From: Nonomuraea helvata
Lineage (GTDB): Bacteria; Actinomycetota; Actinomycetes; Streptosporangiales; Streptosporangiaceae
DNA: 64,000 bases
Assembly: GCF_039535785.1 (NCBI RefSeq)
Contig: NZ_BAAAXV010000011.1
Coordinates: forward strand, 62,001 to 126,000
Direction of reading: 5' to 3'
Shown here: piece after piece, positions 28,927-37,873 of the stretch
Numbering within the stretch: position 1 is the first letter of the stretch
Layout: each line of letters opens with the position of its first letter
Program-made: the position numbers and the translations under genes
The notes under the pieces: generated by a model
What the model was told of the DNA's origin: nothing
The model's database searches: none
What the model saw: only the letters and a program-made list of their open reading frames with translations

Positions 28927-29718
28927 ATGGATGAGATGACGAGGTGGATAGACCTGGAAGGCGCGGTCAACGCGCGTGACCTGGGCGGACTGCCCACTCG
29001 CGACGGCGGCCGCACCCGTCGCGGGCGGATCTTCCGTGCCGACAATCTGCAGGGCCTCTCGCCCGCCGACGTGACGCTGCTGGTCAACGAGCTGAACCTG
29101 CGGCATGTCGTGGACCTCCGCTCGAACGCCGAGGTCTCTTTGGAGGGCCCCGGCCCGCTCACCCATGTGCCCGAGGTGCGGCACCACCATCTGACGTTGT
29201 TCGCGGAGGGCGGCACGTACACCGACGTCGAGGCGGACACCATCGACGGCGACCGGGTGCTGCCCTGGGCCGAGCGCGGCCTGGACGAGGAACTGCGGGT
29301 GACCGGCTTCTACTTCGGCTACCTGCGCGACCGTCCGGACGCCGTGGTCGCGGCGCTGCGCGCGATGTCGCTGGACGACGGGGCGGCGCTGGTGCACTGC
29401 GCCGCCGGCAAGGACCGCACCGGCGTGCTGGTGGCGCTGGCCCTTGAGGTCGCCGGGGCGACCCGGGAGGCGATCGTCGAGGACTACGAGGCCACGGGTG
29501 AGCGGCTGGAGCTGATCCTCAAGCGGCTGCGGGGCAGCGAGACGTACCGGGGCGACCTGGACTCGCGCCCGGCCGACGACCACATGCCTCGGGCGCGGTA
29601 CATCGAGCAGTTCCTCGGGGTGCTCGACGACCGGTTCGGCGGGCCGATGGGGTGGCTGACGCGCCACGGCTGGACCGACGCCGACACGACCGTGCTGCGC
29701 GCCCGCCTGCGCGACTGA
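28927..29718 (+). CDS. Tyrosine-protein phosphatase (Y_phosphatase3 family)
   Basis: A 263-aa cytosolic phosphatase of the PtpB/PF13350 type. N-terminal GAVNARDLGGLPTRDGGRTRRGRIFRAD is the family hallmark, and the P-loop is HCAAGKDRTG with catalytic Cys158 and Arg164. The C-terminal Tyr/Asp-rich region (YIEQFLGVLDDRFGG) is normal for the family. Such enzymes remove phosphate from tyrosine or phosphoinositides. The ATG at 28927 lies about ten bases after a TATAGG box, so the transcript may be leaderless. The longer frame upstream runs through the neighbouring gene and is a shadow. Confidence 0.9.
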   Translation: MDEMTRWIDLEGAVNARDLGGLPTRDGGRTRRGRIFRADNLQGLSPADVTLLVNELNLRHVVDLRSNAEVSLEGPGPLTHVPEVRHHHLTLFAEGGTYTDVEADTIDGDRVLPWAERGLDEELRVTGFYFGYLRDRPDAVVAALRAMSLDDGAALVHCAAGKDRTGVLVALALEVAGATREAIVEDYEATGERLELILKRLRGSETYRGDLDSRPADDHMPRARYIEQFLGVLDDRFGGPMGWLTRHGWTDADTTVLRARLRD

Positions 29719-29732
29719 CGCCGGCGGGGGCG

Positions 29733-30773
29733 TCAGGTCAGGTGGGCGACGATGCGCTGAGTGGCTGAGAGGCGGGCGGCCTCGATGACGGTCAGCGTGT
29801 CGATCACGCTCTCCGGGTCCACGGGCGGTGGCGCGCCCTCGCGCAGCGCCGCCGCCACACCCCGGTAGAAGTCCAGGTACGACCCTGTCTCGGTCCGCAC
29901 GGCGCGATGGGCGTCCTCCGTGCCGAGCAGGCCCCAGCTCCCCTCGTCGTCCTCTCCGAACTCGGGCGAGTCGGGCGCCATCCCCGCCCGCAGCCGCTCC
30001 TCCTGCGGGTCCATCCCGAGCTTCACGTACGCCGCCGAAGATCCCAGCACCCGGAACCGGGGCCCGCGAAAGGCGGACACCGAGCTCATCCACAGGTGCG
30101 ACCGCGCGCCGCCCGCGTGCGTCAGCGCGATGAACGTGTCGTCGTCGGAGGCCACGCCCGCACGCCGCACGTCACTCTCGCAGTAGACCTCACGGACGGG
30201 CCCGAGCAGCTGCAGGGCCTGGTCGACGAGGTGGCTGCCCAGGTCGTAGAGCAGCCCGCCGATCTCCTCCGCGCCCCCGGTCTCCCGCCAGCCGCCCTTG
30301 GGCGCCGGCCGCCACCGCTCGAACCTCGACTCGAACCGCAGCACCTCACCCAGCCGCCCCTCCTCGACCAGGCTCCGCACGGTCCGGAAGTCGCCGTCCC
30401 ACCGGCGGTTCTGGTAGACGGTCAGCATGAGGCCGCGCTCCTTGGCCAGCCAGACCAGCTCGCGCCCCTCCTCGGCGGTCCTGGCCAGGGGCTTGTCCAC
30501 GACGACGGGGAGACCGTGGGTGAGCGCGGCCGTGGCCGTGGTCACGTGGGTCCTGTTGGGCGAGGCGACCACGACGAGGTCACACCGGCCCCACAGCTCC
30601 TCCACGTCGGGCACCGGGGCCGCGCCGTACTTCTCGGCCACCTCGGCCTGCCGGGCGGCGTTCCTGGTCACGACGGCCGCCAGGCAGAGCCCTGGGGTGG
30701 CATGGATGAGAGGGGCGTGGAAGTACGCCCCCGCGGTGCCATAGCCGACCAGCCCGACCCGGAGTTCGCTCAT
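29733..30773 (-). CDS. Gfo/Idh/MocA-family oxidoreductase
   Basis: NAD(P)-dependent sugar or polyol dehydrogenase-like protein of 346 aa. The Rossmann motif is VGLVGYGTAGAYFHAPLI at residues 6-23, the nucleotide region continues with DLVVVASPNRTH near 68, the catalytic-lysine motif is VVDKPLA near 93, and VYQNRRWDGDF near 119 is typical of the scyllo-inositol dehydrogenase-like group. The second half is the alpha/beta substrate domain with GGLLYDLGSHLVDQAL near 175, which holds the usual Asp and His. Substrate unknown. It lies downstream of the PAC2 gene on the same strand, 27 bases apart. Confidence 0.9.
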   Translation of the reverse strand: MSELRVGLVGYGTAGAYFHAPLIHATPGLCLAAVVTRNAARQAEVAEKYGAAPVPDVEELWGRCDLVVVASPNRTHVTTATAALTHGLPVVVDKPLARTAEEGRELVWLAKERGLMLTVYQNRRWDGDFRTVRSLVEEGRLGEVLRFESRFERWRPAPKGGWRETGGAEEIGGLLYDLGSHLVDQALQLLGPVREVYCESDVRRAGVASDDDTFIALTHAGGARSHLWMSSVSAFRGPRFRVLGSSAAYVKLGMDPQEERLRAGMAPDSPEFGEDDEGSWGLLGTEDAHRAVRTETGSYLDFYRGVAAALREGAPPPVDPESVIDTLTVIEAARLSATQRIVAHLT

Positions 30774-30800
30774 TTGCCCAGGCTATCCCCGGGACGGGGG

Positions 30801-31700
30801 TCAGTCCTCGTCCCGCTCGGCGAGGAAGGCCTCGAACTGGGCGGCGAGCTCGTCACCCGTAGGCATCGGCGTGGTCTCGGCCATGAGGTTCTCGCGTTCG
30901 GCGCCCGCGGCGAAGGCGTCGTACTGCTGCTCCAGCCCCGTGATCGCCGTGGAGAGCTCGGTGGAGGCGCTGATCTGCTCCTCGATCTCCGTCGTCGTAC
31001 GGCGGGCCGCGTCGCGCAGCGACTCCATCGGGAACACCAGCCCCGTCCCCCTCGTCACGGCCTCCAGGCCGGTCACGGCGGCGGTCGGGTATTCGGCCTG
31101 CGACAGATAGTGCGGCACGTGGATCGCATACCCCAGCGCGTCGCGGCCCTGCGCCCCCAGTCGCAGCTCCAGCAGCGCCGCCACGCTCCCCGGCACCTGG
31201 ACGCGCCCGAACGCGCTCGTCTGGGCGTTGATCAGCTCAGGCCGGCTGGCGTGCATCGTGATGCCGAGCGGCCGGGTGTGCGGAACCGCCATCGGGATGC
31301 CGTGCAGCGTCACCAGCTTGCTCACGCCCAGCCGCGCCACCAGGTCCGACACGGCCCGGGTGAACAGCTCCCACTCCCGGTCCGGCTCGGGCCCGCTCAT
31401 CACCAGGAACTCCGTCCCTGTCGCGTCTTTGGCGACGTGAACGGCCAACTCCGGGCTCTCGCACTCGACCCAGCGATCGGTGTCGAAGGTCATGATGGGC
31501 CGGCGAGAGCGGTAGTCGAGCAGCCGGTCCACGTCGAACGTCGCCACGACCCGGTGCTCCAGCTCGGCCAGCACATGGCCCAGCGCGAGGTGTCCGGCGC
31601 TCCCCGCGTCGACAAAACCGTCGAAGTGGTACAACAACACCGGATCGGGTAGCTCGGGCACGTCATCGGCGAGCTTGTAGAGATCCGTCGGGTCGAACAC
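30801..31700 (-). CDS. PAC2-family (proteasome assembly chaperone-like) protein
   Basis: A 299-aa member of the PAC2/COG2047-related family common in proteasome-containing actinobacteria. Seen are LLYHFDGFVDAGSAG near residue 22, RPIMTFDTDRW near 68, LVTLHGIPMAVPHTRP near 132 and YAIHVPHYLSQAEYP near 190. The last 70 residues form a charged helix. Function in bacteria is not established. The GTG at 31700 is the first sensible start and is preceded by AGGGAAAGG ten bases upstream; longer open frame into the ankyrin gene is a shadow. Its promoter region holds two identical palindromes shared with the divergent ankyrin gene. Confidence 0.85.
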   Translation of the reverse strand: MFDPTDLYKLADDVPELPDPVLLYHFDGFVDAGSAGHLALGHVLAELEHRVVATFDVDRLLDYRSRRPIMTFDTDRWVECESPELAVHVAKDATGTEFLVMSGPEPDREWELFTRAVSDLVARLGVSKLVTLHGIPMAVPHTRPLGITMHASRPELINAQTSAFGRVQVPGSVAALLELRLGAQGRDALGYAIHVPHYLSQAEYPTAAVTGLEAVTRGTGLVFPMESLRDAARRTTTEIEEQISASTELSTAITGLEQQYDAFAAGAERENLMAETTPMPTGDELAAQFEAFLAERDED

Positions 31701-31749
31701 GGTTGGACAGCCTTTCCCTAGGTACTCATCTCCAGAACCTACGGCGCGT

Positions 31750-31787
31750 CGGAACGATTCCGCGTAGAGACGGACGGAACGATTCCG
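31750..31787. promoter_or_regulatory. Two identical CGGAACGATTCCG palindromes
   Basis: Exact 13-base palindromes at 31750-31762 and 31775-31787, centres 25 bases apart, in the 111-base gap between the divergent PAC2 and ankyrin genes. The second extends to a 15-base palindrome. This is a strong candidate operator pair for an unidentified dimeric regulator. Confidence 0.6.
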
Positions 31788-31811
31788 TGCAGGGCACCCT
31801 ATCGAGGCACA

Positions 31812-32207
31812 ATGGGACGCATGGACCGGGACCCGGAACTCGATGAGTCGGTGACCAGGATGTTCGACCTGGCCAGGGCGGGCGACACGGAGGCGCTGCG
31901 CGCGTGTGTGGAGGCCGGGGGGCCGGTCAACCTGACCAACGGCAAAGGTGACACTTTGCTGATGCTGGCGGCTTACTACGGTCACGCCGAGACTGTACGG
32001 ATGCTTGTCACGTGCGGCGCCGATCCCAACGTGATCAACGGCCGCGGGCAGACACCGCTCGCGGGCGCGGTCTTCAAGAAGGAGTCCGCAGTGGTCAGAG
32101 CGCTGCTGGACGCGGGCGCCGATCCGAACGCGGGTGCGCCGTCGGCTTTGGACACGGCGCGAATGTTCGCAAATGACCAATTTATCCAGTGGTTCACGGC
32201 ATCGTGA
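31812..32207 (+). CDS. Ankyrin-repeat protein
   Basis: A 131-aa protein made of about three ankyrin repeats: GDTLLMLAAYYGHAETVRMLVTCGADPN, GQTPLAGAVFKKESAVVRALLDAGADPN, with degenerate capping repeats at each end. Bacterial single-unit ankyrin proteins of this size are usually protein-binding modules with unknown partners. The ATG at 31812 has GAGG four bases upstream; an ATG three codons later is possible. No signal peptide. It is divergent from the PAC2 gene and shares the double-palindrome region. Confidence 0.85.
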   Translation: MGRMDRDPELDESVTRMFDLARAGDTEALRACVEAGGPVNLTNGKGDTLLMLAAYYGHAETVRMLVTCGADPNVINGRGQTPLAGAVFKKESAVVRALLDAGADPNAGAPSALDTARMFANDQFIQWFTAS

Positions 32208-32242
32208 TTCATAATATGAAATAAGCTTCAATGGTATTGAAG
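32208..32242 (+). promoter_or_regulatory. Two palindromes 20 bp apart upstream of terpene synthase
   Basis: TTCAT-aat-ATGAA at 32208-32220 and CTTCAAT-ggt-ATTGAAG at 32226-32242 have the same half-site (TTCA-A/T), three-base centres and centres exactly 20 bases apart, about two helical turns. They lie in an AT-rich island 50-80 bases before the terpene synthase start. Confidence 0.55.
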
Positions 32243-32290
32243 TTGTCGACTGTGGCCTTACGGGCAGTCTGTAGTCATGCTGGGGACGTG

Positions 32291-33289
32291 GTGAATTCTG
32301 CGCACCCCTTCAGTAGGCGACCACTCCACATTCCTCCGCTGCCGTGCCCGTTCCCCAATGAGATCAACGTCCATGCGGCGGAGGTCACCGTGGAGAGTCA
32401 GGCATGGGTGGCCGCCTCCAACATGCTTCCCAGCGCCGACTCCATCGAACACTTCAGCCGCTCGGAGCTCGGCCACCTTCCGGCACGGACCAACCCCACC
32501 GTTCCGCGCGACAGTCTCCGGCTGATCACCGACTGGTACTTCTGGCTCTGGGCCTTCGACGACGGGTTCTGCGAGAGCGAGCTCATGGGCCGTCGGACCG
32601 CCGCGGTCGCCCGCGCGCTGCCGTCGCTCCTGGAGAGCCTCGAGGGAAACAGAGGCCCGGAGCCCGGCGACGCGTTCGGCCTCGCCCTCAAGCAGCTCAT
32701 GGACCGCATCTCCGCGATAGCCACCCCCGAACAGCTGGACCGGTGGAGGAGCGCGGTGAAGGAGTACTTATTCGCCCAGATCTGGGAGGCGGCGAACCGC
32801 GAGGCCGATCTGATCCCGACTCCCGAGGATTATCTCCTGATGCGCCGCACCACCGGCGCCACGTACACCTGCTTCGCGCTCATCGACATCGGCGGCGGCT
32901 ACCGGATCGAGACCGAGGACTGGTACCACCCCGACGTGCGCGCCCTCTCCGACCTGGCATGCGACCTCGTCGGCTGGGACAACGACCTGCTCTCGTATGC
33001 CAAGGAGCGCCGCGCCGACAAGGCCCGGCACAACCTCGTGACCGTGCTGGCGACCCACAAGTCGCTCTCCCTGCAGGACGCGCTGCTCGAGGTCGCCCGC
33101 ATGCACGACGAGGCGATCGCCGCGTTCGTCGACCGGCGCGCGGCCATGATGAGGTGGGCTCCGCCGCCGGTGCTCAACTATGTGCGCGGTCTCGAACACT
33201 GGGTCCGCGGCCACATCGAGTTCTCGTTCGGCAGCGCACGCTTCGTGCACGCCTGGCCGGACGACACCCGCTGGCCGCAGGCCGGCTGA
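32291..33289 (+). CDS. Class I terpene synthase
   Basis: Cyclises a prenyl diphosphate, probably farnesyl diphosphate. The 332-aa protein shows the N-terminal PPLPCPFPNEIN signature, the metal-binding DDGFCE motif (DDxxxE) near residue 95, and the NSE triad NDLLSYAKE near 236, both intact. GSARFVHAW near 320 matches the C-terminal R-F/Y region. Start: GTG at 32291 with GGGGA four bases upstream; the ATG at 32231 lies inside a palindrome and lacks a ribosome site. No cytochrome P450 or prenyltransferase is adjacent, so the product is likely an unmodified hydrocarbon or alcohol. Confidence 0.88.
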   Translation: MNSAHPFSRRPLHIPPLPCPFPNEINVHAAEVTVESQAWVAASNMLPSADSIEHFSRSELGHLPARTNPTVPRDSLRLITDWYFWLWAFDDGFCESELMGRRTAAVARALPSLLESLEGNRGPEPGDAFGLALKQLMDRISAIATPEQLDRWRSAVKEYLFAQIWEAANREADLIPTPEDYLLMRRTTGATYTCFALIDIGGGYRIETEDWYHPDVRALSDLACDLVGWDNDLLSYAKERRADKARHNLVTVLATHKSLSLQDALLEVARMHDEAIAAFVDRRAAMMRWAPPPVLNYVRGLEHWVRGHIEFSFGSARFVHAWPDDTRWPQAG

Positions 33290-33298
33290 GGCCCCAGG

Positions 33299-35407
33299 TC
33301 ATTTGCTGTCGAGGGCGTCCAGCTCGCCCAGCGCGAGCGCGGACGCCTCCTCGAGGTCGAACCGGGCGCCCTCTTCGAAAGCGCTCTTGTAGGCGAGCTC
33401 ACCCATCCGCCGCACGCACTCTCTGATGCACGCGTTGTGGTCGTCGGACAGGAACGGCGCGCCCAACTGCGGCAGGCCGGCCGATCTCCAATTCTGCTGC
33501 AGCGCCCCCAGCAGCCGGGCGGCCTGCGGTAGCCGGTCCAGGGTCACGAAGATCCGTGCCGCGGACTCCAGCGCCAGCAAGGTACCGAGAGTGTCGTGGA
33601 AGTGCAGTTTGATGCGCAGCCCCTCCCTGACGCTCTGCAGCGCCTCCTCGGGCCGGTTGGTCGCGAGCTTGGCGCCCGCCAGCGCCCACTGCGCGTGCGA
33701 GCTCAACCAGAGCTCGCCGCGCTCCCTGCATACCAGCAGGCAGTCCTGCAGCAGCGACTCGGCTTCGTAGAACTCCCCCTGGGCGGTCAGCACGATGGAC
33801 AATTCGACGATGGCGGGCAGCAGGCCGGGGTTGAGCTCCTTGTTGTCGGTGTTGAACTCGATCGCCACGCCCAGCAGCGCGCTCGCCTTCTGCATGTCGC
33901 CCTGGAGCATGGCCGCGGTGCCCTGCATCTTGGAGGCCAGGATCACTGCCCGGGAGTCGCCCACCTGGACGGCCTCGGAGCTGCACTTCTCCGCGGCCGA
34001 TTGGCCTCCGACGCTGTCGCCCTGGGAGTTGCGCACGTAGGCGAGCACCCAGAGCGCCTTGCACCGTTCTCTGCTCGGGCCGGGGTTGGCTTCCAGCGCC
34101 CGCTCGAGGTAGAGACGCCCCTCGCGGGCGAATCCGCAGCAGACCCACATGAACCAGAGGGACGACAGCAGCGTCAGGGCCAGCGACTGCTTGCCTGGCG
34201 TCTTCAGAGCGTAATCGAGGGCGATCCGGACGTTGTGGTGCTCCTGGCGCATGCGGACGAACCAGTAGATCTGCCGCGGCCCCGACCAGGCCTCCTCACC
34301 GCGCTTGGCCAGGCTGAGGTAGTACTCCAGATGCCGCTGGCGCATCTGCTCGGTCTGCCCGAGCTTGTCGAGCCACTCCTCGCCGTACTCGGCCAGGGTG
34401 TCGATCAGCTTGTAGCGCAAACCGGCTTCGTGGTTCCTGATCAGCAGGACGGACTTCTCGACCAGGTTCGAGATGAGCTCGGTGATGCGCTCGGCTGACA
34501 GGCGCCCGTCAGAGCAGACGAACCGGGCCGCGTCCAGCTCGAAGTCGCCCGCGAACACCGACAGGCGCGCCCACAGCAGCCGTTCCGCGGGCTCGCACAG
34601 CTCGTGACTCCACCCGATGGCCGCCCGCAGCGTCTGGTGCCTCGGCAGCGCCGTCCGGCTCGCGCCCGCCAGCAGGCTGAACCGGTCGGCCAGCAGCCCG
34701 AGTATCTGCTCCACGGACAGCGCCCGCAGCCGAACGGCCGCCAGCTCGATCGCGAGCGGGATCCCGTCGAGCCTGCGGCACAGCTCGGCCACGGGGCCGA
34801 TGTTGTTCTCGTCGAGCACGAAGTCCGGCACGCTGGCCCCGGCCCGCGCCGCGAACAGCTGCACGGACTCGTTCGTGAACAGGCTCTCGCCCGGGTCGTC
34901 GCCCGGCACCTGAAGCGGCGGCACCGGCATGACGTGCTCGTACGGCAGGTTCAGCGACTGCCGGCTGGTGGCCAGCACCTTCAGGTTGGGCGCCGCCTCC
35001 AGCAGCTCGTGGACCAGCTCGGCGCACCCGGACACCAGGTGCTCGCAGGTGTCGATGATGAGCAGCATGTCGCGCTCGCCCACCCACTCGGCCAGCGACT
35101 CCGACTCCGCGCGCGAGGACTGGTCGGCGATGCCGAGCGCGGAGGCGATGGTCTGCTTGACCATGCCCGCGTCCTGCAGCCGCCCGAGATCGGCGAACCA
35201 CACGCCGTCGGGATAATGCGAGCGCACCTGATGCGCCAGCCGCAGCACCGTGCGGGACTTGCCGACACCCCCGATGCCCGTCACGGTCACCAGGCGGGAC
35301 TCGCTGAGGTGCCGTTTGAGGGTGGCGAGGAGACGCGTCCGGCCCACGAAGCTGGTGAGCTCCGCCGGCAGATTGCCTTCTCGCCGCCAGCCTGTCGGGG
35401 TGGACAT
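33299..35407 (-). CDS. STAND/NB-ARC ATPase with TPR-like repeats, no HTH
   Basis: A 702-aa predicted signalling ATPase. It begins STPTGWRREGNLPAELTSFVGR, the usual entry to the ATPase part of LuxR/AfsR-like regulators, with P-loop VTGIGGVGKS at 42-51, Walker B MLLIIDTCEH near 125 and LKVLATSRQSLN near 153. A winged-helix-like segment and TPR-like helices follow. Such proteins often end in a LuxR DNA-binding domain, but here the C-terminus stops at LALGELDALDSK without one. It may act through a partner. The ATG at 35407 has GTGAGG six bases upstream. It ends nine bases from the convergent terpene synthase stop. Confidence 0.82.
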   Translation of the reverse strand: MSTPTGWRREGNLPAELTSFVGRTRLLATLKRHLSESRLVTVTGIGGVGKSRTVLRLAHQVRSHYPDGVWFADLGRLQDAGMVKQTIASALGIADQSSRAESESLAEWVGERDMLLIIDTCEHLVSGCAELVHELLEAAPNLKVLATSRQSLNLPYEHVMPVPPLQVPGDDPGESLFTNESVQLFAARAGASVPDFVLDENNIGPVAELCRRLDGIPLAIELAAVRLRALSVEQILGLLADRFSLLAGASRTALPRHQTLRAAIGWSHELCEPAERLLWARLSVFAGDFELDAARFVCSDGRLSAERITELISNLVEKSVLLIRNHEAGLRYKLIDTLAEYGEEWLDKLGQTEQMRQRHLEYYLSLAKRGEEAWSGPRQIYWFVRMRQEHHNVRIALDYALKTPGKQSLALTLLSSLWFMWVCCGFAREGRLYLERALEANPGPSRERCKALWVLAYVRNSQGDSVGGQSAAEKCSSEAVQVGDSRAVILASKMQGTAAMLQGDMQKASALLGVAIEFNTDNKELNPGLLPAIVELSIVLTAQGEFYEAESLLQDCLLVCRERGELWLSSHAQWALAGAKLATNRPEEALQSVREGLRIKLHFHDTLGTLLALESAARIFVTLDRLPQAARLLGALQQNWRSAGLPQLGAPFLSDDHNACIRECVRRMGELAYKSAFEEGARFDLEEASALALGELDALDSK

Positions 35408-35528
35408 GGGCAGCCTCACGGGGGGTAGGCGACACCTGCCTTCGCATCGTACCGCCGCAGCAATCGCCTGTCTTTGGACCTGTGAACACGCTCGGTGCAG
35501 GTTTGTGCGCCTGGGTAGCATGTTGGGC

Positions 35529-35645
35529 GTGAGCGAATTTCTACCGGAGCAGACGGCGGACGACACGGACGAGGGCTGGGGCGACTGGCGCGAGGCCGAC
35601 CCGGACGCCTTCTACCTGGACAACAAGCCCCCGCACTGGGCCTAG
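35529..35645 (+). CDS. Small acidic protein, 38 aa
   Basis: A short frame VSEFLPEQTADDTDEGWG... ending in NKPPHWA, preceded by no clean ribosome site (GTG at 35529, or ATG three codons earlier at 35520). It resembles a small actinobacterial family with a DDTDxGWG core and a terminal PPHW. Composition is unlike the random shadows nearby, and it ends 15 bases before the acetyltransferase, so the two may be co-transcribed. Function unknown. Confidence 0.55.
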   Translation: MSEFLPEQTADDTDEGWGDWREADPDAFYLDNKPPHWA

Positions 35646-35660
35646 GCCCCCCGGGCGACC

Positions 35661-36122
35661 ATGACACGATCCCCCGAGCACGTCCTGCGCACCGCCACCC
35701 CCGCCGACTACGACGCCATAGCCGCCGTCGTCGACGACTGGTGGGGCCGCCCGGTCCTGCCGTCCCTGCCCAGGCTCTTCCTCGATCACTTCCACCGGAC
35801 GAGCCTGATCGCGGAGAGCCCGGCGGGCATGGCGGGGTTCCTGATCGGCTTCCTCTCCCCCTCGGAGCCGGACGAGGCGTACATCCACTTCGTCGGCGTC
35901 TCGCCCGAGGCCAGGCACGCCGGCGTCGCCCGCACCATGTACGAGCGCTTCTTCGAGCTGGCCCGCCGGCACGACCGGCGCGTCGTGAAAGCCATCACCG
36001 CGCCCGTCAATCAGGCGTCCATCGCGTTCCACCGCCGCATGGGGTTCGAGGCCGGCGACCCGGTGCCCGGCTACAACGGCCCCGGGACGAGCCTGGTGAC
36101 CTTCGTGCGTCACTTTGCGTGA
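35661..36122 (+). CDS. GNAT-family N-acetyltransferase
   Basis: A 153-aa acetyltransferase. The acetyl-CoA-binding motif A is IHFVGVSPEARHAGVARTMYERFFELA near residue 75-100, followed by VKAITAPVNQASIAFHRRMGFE, the classical beta-5/alpha-4 region. N-terminal LRTATPADYDAIAAVVDDWW is typical. Substrate unknown. It starts 15 bases after the small acidic gene. Its start codon lacks a strong ribosome site. Confidence 0.88.
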   Translation: MTRSPEHVLRTATPADYDAIAAVVDDWWGRPVLPSLPRLFLDHFHRTSLIAESPAGMAGFLIGFLSPSEPDEAYIHFVGVSPEARHAGVARTMYERFFELARRHDRRVVKAITAPVNQASIAFHRRMGFEAGDPVPGYNGPGTSLVTFVRHFA

Positions 36123-36199
36123 CGCTTAGCGCACGATCGGTATGCGTTCCCGGAATTGGGGGAATGGCAGACCACGATCACGTGCGCAAGGAGGATCGG

Positions 36200-37009
36200 G
36201 TGGCCGAACGTCCCCAGCAGTTGCGGCTGGCCGGTGAGCTGGTCGCCGAGTTCGCCGGGACCATGGTGCTCATCCTGTTCGGCGTCGGCGTGGTCGCGCA
36301 GGTGGTCGCCGCCAAGCTCGGCGACCACGACAGCATCGCCTGGGCCTGGGGGATCGGGGTCGCGCTCGGCGTCTACGTGGCGGGCCGGACCACGGGCGCG
36401 CACCTCAATCCGGCCGTCACGCTGGGGTTCGCGGTCTTCCGCGGGTTCGACTGGGGCAAGGTCGTCCCGTTCGCGCTGGCGCAGACGGCCGGGGCCTTCG
36501 CCGGGGCGCTCATCGTGCGGTGGAACTACACCGAGGCGCTGGCCATGGTGGACCCCGGGCACACGATCAAGACCCAGGGCGTCTTCTCCACCCTGCCGGG
36601 CAACGGCACGCTGCCGGTGACCCAGCTGGGCGCGCTCCGCGACCAGATCATCGGCACCGCCATCCTCCTCTTCGTCATTTTCGCCCTGTCGGACACCGCC
36701 AACATGGCCCCCAGCGCCAACCTCGGCCCCGTCGTCATCGGCCTGCTCATCGTCGGCATCGGCATGGCCTTCGGCGCCGACGCCGGTTACGCGATCAACC
36801 CGGCGCGCGACTTCGGGCCGCGCCTGGCGAGCTTCATCACCGGGTACGGCACCGCGTGGCGAGACCAGCGCGGCGGCCTGTACTTCTGGGTGCCGATCGT
36901 GGGCCCGCTGATCGGCGGGGTCATCGGGGCCGGCCTGTATCAGGTGTGCATCGCCCGGTTCCTCCCGCCGGGCATGGACCGCGACACCGTGAAGCCGTCG
37001 GACGCCTGA
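36200..37009 (+). CDS. MIP-family channel, aquaglyceroporin-like
   Basis: Six-helix channel of 269 aa for water or small solutes. Both half-helix motifs are present: HLNPAVT near residue 70 and AINPARDFGPRL near 197. The Asp after the second NPAR is the residue that marks glycerol facilitators rather than pure aquaporins. The GTG at 36200 is chosen because AAGGAGGA sits five bases before it; an upstream in-frame ATG at 36165 lacks a site. No glycerol kinase gene is nearby. Confidence 0.88.
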   Translation: MAERPQQLRLAGELVAEFAGTMVLILFGVGVVAQVVAAKLGDHDSIAWAWGIGVALGVYVAGRTTGAHLNPAVTLGFAVFRGFDWGKVVPFALAQTAGAFAGALIVRWNYTEALAMVDPGHTIKTQGVFSTLPGNGTLPVTQLGALRDQIIGTAILLFVIFALSDTANMAPSANLGPVVIGLLIVGIGMAFGADAGYAINPARDFGPRLASFITGYGTAWRDQRGGLYFWVPIVGPLIGGVIGAGLYQVCIARFLPPGMDRDTVKPSDA

Positions 37010-37024
37010 GCAGAAGCCCTGGGT

Positions 37025-37873
37025 CTAGCTCACCACGTCCTTGCGCCGGAACCGCCGGAAGGCGATCGCGATGAGGATGGCCGCGTACGTCACCGACACC
37101 GCCGCGCCCTTGGTCATGCCGCTCCAGTCCAGCTCCGGCGCCAGGGCGTCGAGCCAGGCGTTGTTCCAGAACGTGGGCAGGAACTCGCGCAACCCCCCGA
37201 GCGCCTCGACGGCCTGCAGGATGTTGGAGACGATCCAGAGGCCGACCGCGCCGCCCACCGCGCCCAGCGGCGAGTCGGTCATGGTGGAGATCAGAAAGGC
37301 CAGGGCGGCCACCACGAGCTGGCTGACGAGGGCGTACCCGATGACGATGCCGAAGCGCGGCAGCACGTCCAGCGCCGGGATCGTCTCGCCCGTGCCGGGC
37401 ACCTGGATGTCGTTCCAGCCGAAGGCCAGCGTCCCCGCGAGCAGCGCCATCAGCGGCAGGCAGATCACCGCCGCGGCCGAGTAGCCCAGCGCCACGATCA
37501 GCTTCTGCCGCAGCAGCCGGTCGCGGGGGACCGGCGCGGCCAGCAGGTAACGCAGTGACGACCAGTTGGCCTCGCTCGCCACGGTGTCGCCGCAGAACAG
37601 CGCGACCGCCACCACCAGCAGGAAACTGGCCGACAGCGACAGGACGAAGGCGGCGAAGTTCAGGCCGCTCGCCGCCGCCAGGTCGTAGATGCGCAGCGAC
37701 GACCGCTCCTGCTCGCTGGGCTCCGGCCCGAACTGGAACGCGATCACCAGGATCCACGGCAGCGCCAGCAGCAGCCCGAACATGACCACCGTCCGCCGCC
37801 GCTTGAACTGCCTGACGATCTCCACGCGCAGCGGCAGCGTGCGGTGGGCCGCGTAGCCCGTGGCGGCGGTCAT
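37025..37873 (-). CDS. ABC-2 type permease
   Basis: A 282-aa membrane protein with six predicted helices and the N-terminal EIVRQFKRRRTVVMFGLLLALPW entry seen in ABC-2 permeases. The GDTVASEANWSSLRYLLAAPVPRDRLLRQKL loop near residue 95-125 is the usual coupling region. Its ATG (ATGA) overlaps the stop of the upstream hydrolase-ATPase gene by four bases, so the two are translationally coupled and almost certainly form one exporter. Confidence 0.88.
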   Translation of the reverse strand: MTAATGYAAHRTLPLRVEIVRQFKRRRTVVMFGLLLALPWILVIAFQFGPEPSEQERSSLRIYDLAAASGLNFAAFVLSLSASFLLVVAVALFCGDTVASEANWSSLRYLLAAPVPRDRLLRQKLIVALGYSAAAVICLPLMALLAGTLAFGWNDIQVPGTGETIPALDVLPRFGIVIGYALVSQLVVAALAFLISTMTDSPLGAVGGAVGLWIVSNILQAVEALGGLREFLPTFWNNAWLDALAPELDWSGMTKGAAVSVTYAAILIAIAFRRFRRKDVVS

